This document shows, one piece after another, positions 59,449-64,000 of a stretch of 64,000 nt of DNA (positions are counted from its first letter, which is position 1; each line of letters starts with the position of its first letter). A model generated the notes under the pieces. It was not told the origin of the DNA and did not search any database. It worked only from the letters and a program-made list of their open reading frames with translations. The stretch is from Streptomyces sp. CCM_MD2014 (lineage in GTDB: Bacteria; Actinomycetota; Actinomycetes; Streptomycetales; Streptomycetaceae), in the NCBI RefSeq assembly GCF_000772045.1, contig NZ_CP009754.1:1488001-1552000 (forward strand), given 5' to 3'. A program made the position numbers and the translations under genes.

Positions 59449-60095
59449 GGCGTCGGCTCGCCCGGCTCGGCAGTGCCGGCGCCATCCGCCGTGGCCGCGG
59501 TCTCGGTGCGCACGGACGGCGGCGGGCCGGGCAGGAGACGGTGAGCGGGCCGGTCGGGGGAGGTCATGCAGGCCGACAGCGGTCCGCCCGGCGCGCGAAT
59601 CGTGGCGACGGCGTGGGTGAGGAAGTCGCGGTGCCACACGAACAGGCCGGAGAGCCCGGCTTCGGGGTCCTTGTGCTGCTGGTAGGCGAGCCACAGGGCG
59701 TGGAGCCAGGCCACGACGTCGTCGTGCTCCTGCCACTGCAGGCACCAAGGTGCCGCGGTGGTGACCTCCGCTCCGTAGACCGGGAGGAAGAAGTCGTCGA
59801 CCCAGTCCGAGAGGGCGTCGAGTTCGTCTTCCCGTTCCTCCCCGTCGAGTTCCAGGATCGGGCGAGGCTCCGGCGGAACGGCGGCCGGAGGCCCGCCGAG
59901 TCCCGGCATACCGAACGCGGCGAACGGTGACCCGCTCGGCGCCGGCGCGGATGCGAGGTGGTCGAGCTGCTGAGCCTGTTGCGCCGACTGCTCCATGAGC
60001 CGCCGCACGCTCGCCTCGATTCCCTCCAACTGCGGATCCGGAATACGAACCGGCTCCAGCTCCCCATCGTCAGACGGCCTTGCGGATTCGGACAT
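59445..60095 (-). CDS. DUF4913-domain protein
   Basis: A 216-residue protein with the DUF4913 block in the middle: LSDWVDDFFLPVYGAEVTTA, then APWCLQWQEHDDVVAWLHAL and WLAYQQHKDPEAGLSGLFVW. This family is common on actinobacterial plasmids and integrative elements. The N-terminal 70 residues contain a short coiled coil (VRRLMEQSAQQAQQLDHLAS). It is the first gene of the minus-strand block after the methyltransferase. Confidence 0.82.
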   Translation of the reverse strand: MSESARPSDDGELEPVRIPDPQLEGIEASVRRLMEQSAQQAQQLDHLASAPAPSGSPFAAFGMPGLGGPPAAVPPEPRPILELDGEEREDELDALSDWVDDFFLPVYGAEVTTAAPWCLQWQEHDDVVAWLHALWLAYQQHKDPEAGLSGLFVWHRDFLTHAVATIRAPGGPLSACMTSPDRPAHRLLPGPPPSVRTETAATADGAGTAEPGEPTP

Positions 60096-60182
60096 TGAAA
60101 GTTCAGCCTCCTACGAGACACGGGTTGGGAGAAAGGCGAAGGCGTCCTTGCACGGACCGGGCAGTGAAATTGCACGTCCGCT

Positions 60183-60200
60183 CCGGCGGTGCTCCGCCGG
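60183..60200 (-). terminator. Hairpin downstream of the DNA methyltransferase
   Basis: CCGGCGG (60183-60189) pairs with CCGCCGG (60194-60200) across a TGCT loop: 7-bp GC stem, no T-tract. Confidence 0.4.
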
Positions 60201-60247
60201 CGGCTCAGCAGGGAGCCGGTTGCGTTGGCGGCAGGAGAGGACGCGGC

Positions 60248-61003
60248 TCAGGTGGCGAGGACCACGTCGTCCTTGGTGAGGGTGGCGCGGATCGTCTCGG
60301 TGAGCCGGTCGGCCGCGATCGCCGCGTAGTGCTCGGTCTTCTCCACGCCGATGAAGTCCCGGCCTTCCAGCAGGGCGGCGACGCCCGTGGAGCCGGAGCC
60401 GGCGCAGAAGTCGAGGACCGTGCCGCCTTCGGGGCTGATCTTGACCAGCTCGCGCATCACCTCGACCGGCTTCTGCGTGATGTGCTGGCGCTTGGACCCC
60501 GAGGGCTGCGAAGCCGAGTACATACCCGGTAGGTAGACCGGGTTCCGGGAGCCGTCGATCGGCCCCTTGGACGCCCAGACGATGAATTCGCAGTTCTGGG
60601 TGAACCGGCCCTTCTGGGGCCTGGCCTGCGGCTTGTGCCAGGCCAGCACACCCCGCCACAGCCACCCGGCCGCCTGGATCGCGTCCGTCGTCGTGGGGAG
60701 CTGGCGCCAGTCGGTGAACAGCAGCGCGGTCCCGCCGGTCTTCGTCAGCCGGTGCGATTCGGTCATGATCTGCGTCAGCCAGAAGCCATAGGAGCGCTGG
60801 TCCATGTTCTCGCCGGTGAAGTCGGCAAGGTCGTTCTTGGAATCGGCGGAGGTGTACTTCTGCTTCGCGGAGCGGGTGGTGCGCTCCTTCGCGGTCCGGC
60901 CGCCGCTGTTGTACGGCGGGTCGGTGATGACGGAGTCGACGCAGCCGTCCGGTAGGCCGGAGAGAACGGCCAGAGCGTCGCCCTGGTGCAGGGAAAAAGG
61001 CAA
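60248..61003 (-). CDS. Site-specific DNA methyltransferase
   Basis: A 251-residue N4-cytosine or N6-adenine methyltransferase. The catalytic motif DPPY (residues 28-31) comes before the SAM motif DFCAGSGSTG near the C-terminus, the order of the beta group. Other blocks are HITQKPVEVMRELV and EFIVWASKGPI. TTG 61003 lies behind AGGGG. No restriction endonuclease gene is adjacent, so it is a solitary enzyme, perhaps for anti-restriction on a transferable element. Confidence 0.9.
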   Translation of the reverse strand: MPFSLHQGDALAVLSGLPDGCVDSVITDPPYNSGGRTAKERTTRSAKQKYTSADSKNDLADFTGENMDQRSYGFWLTQIMTESHRLTKTGGTALLFTDWRQLPTTTDAIQAAGWLWRGVLAWHKPQARPQKGRFTQNCEFIVWASKGPIDGSRNPVYLPGMYSASQPSGSKRQHITQKPVEVMRELVKISPEGGTVLDFCAGSGSTGVAALLEGRDFIGVEKTEHYAAIAADRLTETIRATLTKDDVVLAT

Positions 61004-61133
61004 AGAGGAACCCCTATTCGGGTGCGGAAATCGCGGAGGGAAACACCGCCTCGCACAAGCGTCCTCGCGGGCCGGAACCGGGCATGCAGAAGCCCGTGGC
61101 CGCAGACCGAGGAGGGCGAGGGGGAGTCAAAAA

Positions 61134-61162
61134 ACTGTAGAGGCGAATCCGCCGACGACCAA
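61134..61162 (-). promoter_or_regulatory. Leftward promoter of the DNA methyltransferase gene
   Basis: On the complement TTGGTC (61157-61162), 17 bases, TACAGT (61134-61139), followed by a run of T. It mirrors the rightward promoter at 61210-61238. Confidence 0.5.
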
Positions 61163-61209
61163 GAAACCCTTACCGATGTACCGGTTTTCGGCACCTCACG
61201 CCGAGCTTT

Positions 61210-61238
61210 TTGGTCAACCGCCGATCCGCACCTACTGT
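61210..61238 (+). promoter_or_regulatory. Rightward promoter of the transfer operon
   Basis: TTGGTC (61210-61215), 17 bases, TACTGT (61233-61238), followed by TTTTGA. Sequence and layout closely match the divergent promoter at 61134-61162. Confidence 0.5.
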
Positions 61239-61457
61239 TTTTGAACCGCCCGGCGCACACCGCCGCTGGCTACATCCTCGCCACACCTCATGGAGATACC
61301 CCTGCCCCGGCACACCTAGCTCACAGCCGGCCGCGCGGAGCGAGCGGCAACTCCCCCGCACCGGCCCGCCTCCGATCGCCCACCCCGGCTGCCGCGCCCT
61401 TCCACCACGCCTCGCGAACGCGGCACGCCGGACACCACATCCCGAAGGACTCGTTCA

Positions 61458-61519
61458 TGACGTCTGACCACCCATCCATGCCCGAACCCGCTGACCGGCG
61501 AGCGGTCCGCTCGGGTTGA
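61458..61519 (+). CDS. Possible 20-residue leader ORF
   Basis: ATG 61458 behind GAAGGA opens MTSDHPSMPEPADRRAVRSG, ending at TGA 61517-61519, which overlaps the TTG start of the next gene (TTGA). This may couple translation into the NlpC/P60 gene, which lacks its own strong ribosome site. Confidence 0.35.
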
Positions 61520-62637
61520 AGGCACTCGCCGCCGGCATCGGCGTCGTCTTCCTCTCCCCGATCCTGCTCGCCGGCGCCGGCATGATGCTCGCCTCCTCCG
61601 CCGAAGCCGTACAGAGCAGCAGCTCCTTCAGCAACTGCCTGACCGACATCGACAGCGACAAGGTCGCCGAGCAGGTCACCAAGATTCTCGACGGCGCGTC
61701 CGGCAGGGACGTTGACATTGAGGGCCTGGACCTGCCCGCCGAGCAGGTCCCCAACGCGGCGACGATCGTGGCCGCCGGCCTCTCGCTCGACGTTCCCAAG
61801 AAGGGACAGATCATCGCGCTCGCCACGGCGATGCAGGAGAGCCGGCTGCGCAACCTGGGCTACGGGGACCGCGACTCCCTCGGTCTCTTCCAGCAGCGTC
61901 CGTCCCAGGGGTGGGGCCGCGCCCAGCAGATCCGCGACCCAACCTACGCGAGCGAGCAGTTCTACAAGCACCTGCTCAAGGTGGACGGCTGGCAGCAGAT
62001 GACCGTCACCCAGGCCGCGCAAGCCGTGCAGAAATCCGGCCTGCCGGACGCGTACGCGCAGTGGGAGAACCTGGCCACCGCGTTGCAGGCCGCCATCGTC
62101 AAGACCTTCCCTGGCGCCGGGGATGCCACGGATGACAAGGACGAGAAGCCGTCGACCAGTACGACCGGCTGCGCGCCGGGCCAGGACGGTTCCGGCTTCG
62201 GCCGCATCCCCGAAGGGAGCGTCCCCAAGGGCTACTCGATCCCCAAGGACGCCGACCCGAAGGCCCGTAAGGCCATCGAGTGGGCGATGCACCAGCTCGG
62301 CACGCTCTACCAGTGGGGCGGATCCTGCACCAACGCACACGGCCCCGACCCCATGGGCCGCTGCGACTGCTCCAGCCTGATGCAGCAGGCGTACGCCCAT
62401 GCTGGCATCACGCTCACCCGCACCACATACACGCAGGTCAACGAAGGCAAGGCTGTCTCGCCCGCTCACCTCAAGCCCGGCGACCTGATCTTCAGCCGCG
62501 GTACCGCCGCACGGCCTGAGCACGTCGGCATGTACATGGGCGAGGGCCTCGTGATTGAGGCGCCACGCACCACCAAGCCGGTGCGGATCACCCCGATCAA
62601 GGACTGGGACATTCTCGCCGTCCGCCGCGTCCTCTGA
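61516..62637 (+). CDS. Cell-wall hydrolase: transglycosylase-like + NlpC/P60 domains
   Basis: A 373-residue envelope protein. One N-terminal membrane segment (AAGIGVVFLSPILLAGAGMM) is followed by a lysozyme-like region with catalytic-type Glu in ALATAMQESRLRNLGYGDRD and SLGLFQQRPSQGWG. After a linker the NlpC/P60 peptidase domain has its nucleophile in GRCDCSSLMQQAYAHAG and the His in RPEHVGMYMGEG. Such two-domain enzymes open the wall for conjugation machines (VirB1-like). TTG 61516 is assumed from coupling with the leader ORF. Confidence 0.88.
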   Translation: MKALAAGIGVVFLSPILLAGAGMMLASSAEAVQSSSSFSNCLTDIDSDKVAEQVTKILDGASGRDVDIEGLDLPAEQVPNAATIVAAGLSLDVPKKGQIIALATAMQESRLRNLGYGDRDSLGLFQQRPSQGWGRAQQIRDPTYASEQFYKHLLKVDGWQQMTVTQAAQAVQKSGLPDAYAQWENLATALQAAIVKTFPGAGDATDDKDEKPSTSTTGCAPGQDGSGFGRIPEGSVPKGYSIPKDADPKARKAIEWAMHQLGTLYQWGGSCTNAHGPDPMGRCDCSSLMQQAYAHAGITLTRTTYTQVNEGKAVSPAHLKPGDLIFSRGTAARPEHVGMYMGEGLVIEAPRTTKPVRITPIKDWDILAVRRVL

Positions 62638-62643
62638 CGCCGC

Positions 62644-62668
62644 CCCGCCCGGTGTCAGCCCGGGCGGG
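62644..62668 (+). terminator. GC-rich hairpin after the cell-wall hydrolase gene
   Basis: CCCGCCCGG (62644-62652) pairs with CCGGGCGGG (62660-62668), 9-bp stem, 7-base loop, no T-tract. Perhaps partial termination inside the operon. Confidence 0.4.
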
Positions 62669-62775
62669 CCGGGCTGACGCGGCCACTTCCGTGCCCTTCG
62701 CTCGCCTCTCCCTCCGCTTTCACCTTCCCGTTGGGCCTCGCCGGGCCCGCGTATGCAAGGAGCCTCGCACCACCT

Positions 62776-63090
62776 ATGTCCGTCCCTCTCGCAGACCGCG
62801 TCATCCAGCTCGCCTACGACCCAGGAATCACGCCCAAAGGCGGCGGGCTGCCTGGCCTCGCCGTGCTGAAGAACGTGGTCAACAGCATCAACATGTTCGG
62901 GATCATCGCCGTCGTCGGCGCCCTCGCCGTCTCGCTAGGCGTATGGGCCTGGGGCCACCACACCGGTGGACACCAGGCCGAGGCCAACGGGAAGAAGGGC
63001 GCCGTCGTCGCCGCCGGCGCCGCCCTCGGTCTGGGTGCCGCGAACGGCATCGTGGCCTTCTTCTCCGGCCTGGGATCGCAGGTCCACTGA
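62776..63090 (+). CDS. DUF6112 small membrane protein (pilin-subunit-like position)
   Basis: A 104-residue protein with two hydrophobic segments (MFGIIAVVGALAVSLGVWAW and AVVAAGAALGLGAANGIVAF) joined by a short polar loop, matching DUF6112. Size, topology and position between a wall hydrolase and a VirB8-like protein resemble VirB2/TraC-type subunits of conjugation systems. ATG 62776 is used; TTG 62731 is an alternative with better ribosome-site distance not evident. Confidence 0.75.
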   Translation: MSVPLADRVIQLAYDPGITPKGGGLPGLAVLKNVVNSINMFGIIAVVGALAVSLGVWAWGHHTGGHQAEANGKKGAVVAAGAALGLGAANGIVAFFSGLGSQVH

Positions 63091-63782
63091 TGCGGAAACG
63101 CTTCCCCTCCTCTTCGCTGTCCTCGTACGGCTCGGGCTGGTCGACGAACCAGCGCATCGCGATCGGCGCCACCGTTGTCGCCGTTCTACTTGCCCTCGCC
63201 GGGGTCGTTGCCCTGCTGACCGGCGGTGGCAACAGCCAGCAGACTCCCGATGCCGCGCCACCGGCTCCCACGGGCGGCCCGTCCCACTCCGAGGCTGCTC
63301 CCAAGCCTTCCTCCGGGTCCGGGTCGGTGCCCAAGCCGCCGCAGATCGCCGAGCCGGTCGCCTACGCCAAGGCAGCGGCCCAGATGCTCTGGTCCTACGA
63401 CACCCGCGACACCAGCCGCGACCAGCAACTCGCCGGCATGCGCGCCTGGATGACCACCGAGACCAAGTACGCCGACTGGACCTCGGTCGCAGGCCAGGTC
63501 CCCGACCCCGTGCTGTGGTCACGGATGGCCGACCAGGACCAGCACGCCACCGCCCACATCACCGAAGGCCACTACCCCGGCGCGTTCAAACAGGCCCTGG
63601 CCGAGGATCCGTCCGCGATCACCGAGGCGTACATCTACGTCGTCACCGTCAACGGCAAGCAGACCCTCAGCTGGAAGAAGGGCGGCGGCGGAGCCGAGGA
63701 ACGCGCCGTGACCCTGGCCGTCCAGTGCCGCCCGAACCACGACTGCACCCTGGCCGCCATCGCACCGAGCGTCACGCAGTGA
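63090..63782 (+). CDS. VirB8/TcpC-like membrane protein of a conjugation system
   Basis: A 230-residue protein: cytoplasmic N-terminus, one membrane helix (IAIGATVVAVLLALAGVVAL), a Pro/Ser linker and an extracytoplasmic alpha/beta domain (VAYAKAAAQMLWSYDTRDTS, AYIYVVTVNGKQTLSW). That topology and fold pattern fit VirB8/TcpC-type assembly factors and similar proteins of Streptomyces T4SS-like loci. ATG overlaps the previous stop (TGATG). Confidence 0.75.
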   Translation: MRKRFPSSSLSSYGSGWSTNQRIAIGATVVAVLLALAGVVALLTGGGNSQQTPDAAPPAPTGGPSHSEAAPKPSSGSGSVPKPPQIAEPVAYAKAAAQMLWSYDTRDTSRDQQLAGMRAWMTTETKYADWTSVAGQVPDPVLWSRMADQDQHATAHITEGHYPGAFKQALAEDPSAITEAYIYVVTVNGKQTLSWKKGGGGAEERAVTLAVQCRPNHDCTLAAIAPSVTQ

Positions 63783-63818
63783 CCCGCGTCTGAGACACGA
63801 AAGAAGGAGTAACTCCTC

Positions 63819-64000
63819 GTGGGTTTCTGTGATTTCCCCCTGGCGGACAAACTGTGCGCCGTCGGCGACGCGGTGGACTTCGCCTCGGACCCGGGCAAGG
63901 CCATCGGTGACTGGATGGCGAAGTCCGCCGGTGAACTGGCAGCCGCCGCAGCCGACCTGGCCGCCGAAGCCGTCAACACCACCACCAAGGTCGATCTGAA
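63819..64000 (+). CDS. Large membrane protein of the transfer operon (start only)
   Basis: GTG 63819 follows AAGGAG. The 60 codons visible begin MGFCDFPLADKLCAVGDAVD and contain DWMAKSAGELAAAAADLAAE, the pattern that opens large polytopic proteins placed after VirB8-like genes in Streptomyces transfer loci (TrbL/VirB6-like). The gene continues beyond the window. Confidence 0.65.
   Translation, partial: MGFCDFPLADKLCAVGDAVDFASDPGKAIGDWMAKSAGELAAAAADLAAEAVNTTTKVDL

Larger units (their letters stand above)
61004..61457. other. Divergent regulatory region
   Basis: No convincing gene; relatively AT-rich for this DNA around 61125-61250. It holds a mirrored pair of similar promoters and the inverted match TCAAAAA...GTAG on both sides. 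The remainder (61260-61457) shows nothing recognisable. Confidence 0.5.

Noticed and set aside
1..64000. tRNA, rRNA or classical riboswitch
   Set aside because: No cloverleaf, rRNA stretch or recognisable aptamer was seen in the intergenic regions; a covariance search would settle this.

Overview
High-GC actinobacterial DNA, almost certainly Streptomyces. Indicators are a conservon (cvn) operon, a WhiB-like protein, DUF317/DUF2637/DUF6233/DUF6415 families found mainly in streptomycetes, many GTG/TTG starts, ATGA/GTGA stop-start overlaps and rare TTA codons. The gene mix (natural-product cluster, relaxase operon, conjugation genes, transposon, defence gene, many DUF317 proteins) suggests a chromosome arm or a large, probably linear, plasmid. 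The sequence alone does not decide between these.

Layout. 0-2 kb: 5' part of an XRE/TPR-type regulator (minus strand, cut by the window edge) and a frameshifted DUF6415 gene. 1.9-7.6 kb: a GH15 trehalase/glucoamylase-like enzyme, then a conservon cvnA-B-C-D plus a GAF-domain gene. 7.7-11.3 kb: acyl-CoA dehydrogenase, a LuxR-type HTH protein and small conserved proteins. 11.5-20.5 kb: an FxLD-family lanthipeptide cluster with three precursor peptides, LanB dehydratase, LanC cyclase, a fused elimination-domain/PCMT-like methyltransferase, a helical repeat-like protein and a peptide deformylase. 20.5-23.5 kb (minus): PAP2-like phosphatase, DUF6545 membrane protein, ImmA/IrrE-like peptidase and XRE regulator.

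23.5-31.2 kb: a plus-strand replication/mobilisation operon (winged-helix Rep-like protein, zinc-finger proteins, WhiB-like protein, DUF2637 membrane protein, MobC, HUH relaxase), read divergently from the XRE gene across three copies of a CACTNNAGTG operator-like palindrome. 31.4-35.5 kb: a lipoprotein, DUF317-type proteins and an Abi_C abortive-infection gene with an apparently leaderless promoter. 35.7-41.3 kb (minus): LysR regulator, LtrA-like membrane protein, NTF2-like protein, SDR oxidoreductase, GNAT protein and a small ATP-dependent DNA ligase.

41.5-45.9 kb: a Tn554-like transposon (two tyrosine recombinases plus DUF6262) that has split a DUF6233 gene; both halves can be recognised on either side. 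Its second recombinase carries a one-base frameshift just before the catalytic tyrosine. 46.2-60.1 kb: a long, tightly packed minus-strand block with an LAxTG-anchored surface protein, DUF317 proteins, HAD hydrolase, two MFS transporters, an ATP-grasp ligase, a phage-type small protein, HxlR-type regulators, plasmid-type hypotheticals, a DUF4913 protein and a RelE-like protein. 60.2-61.0 kb: a DNA methyltransferase, divergent across a mirrored promoter pair from the start of a conjugation/T4SS-like operon (NlpC/P60-transglycosylase, DUF6112, VirB8-like protein, partial membrane protein) that runs off the right edge.
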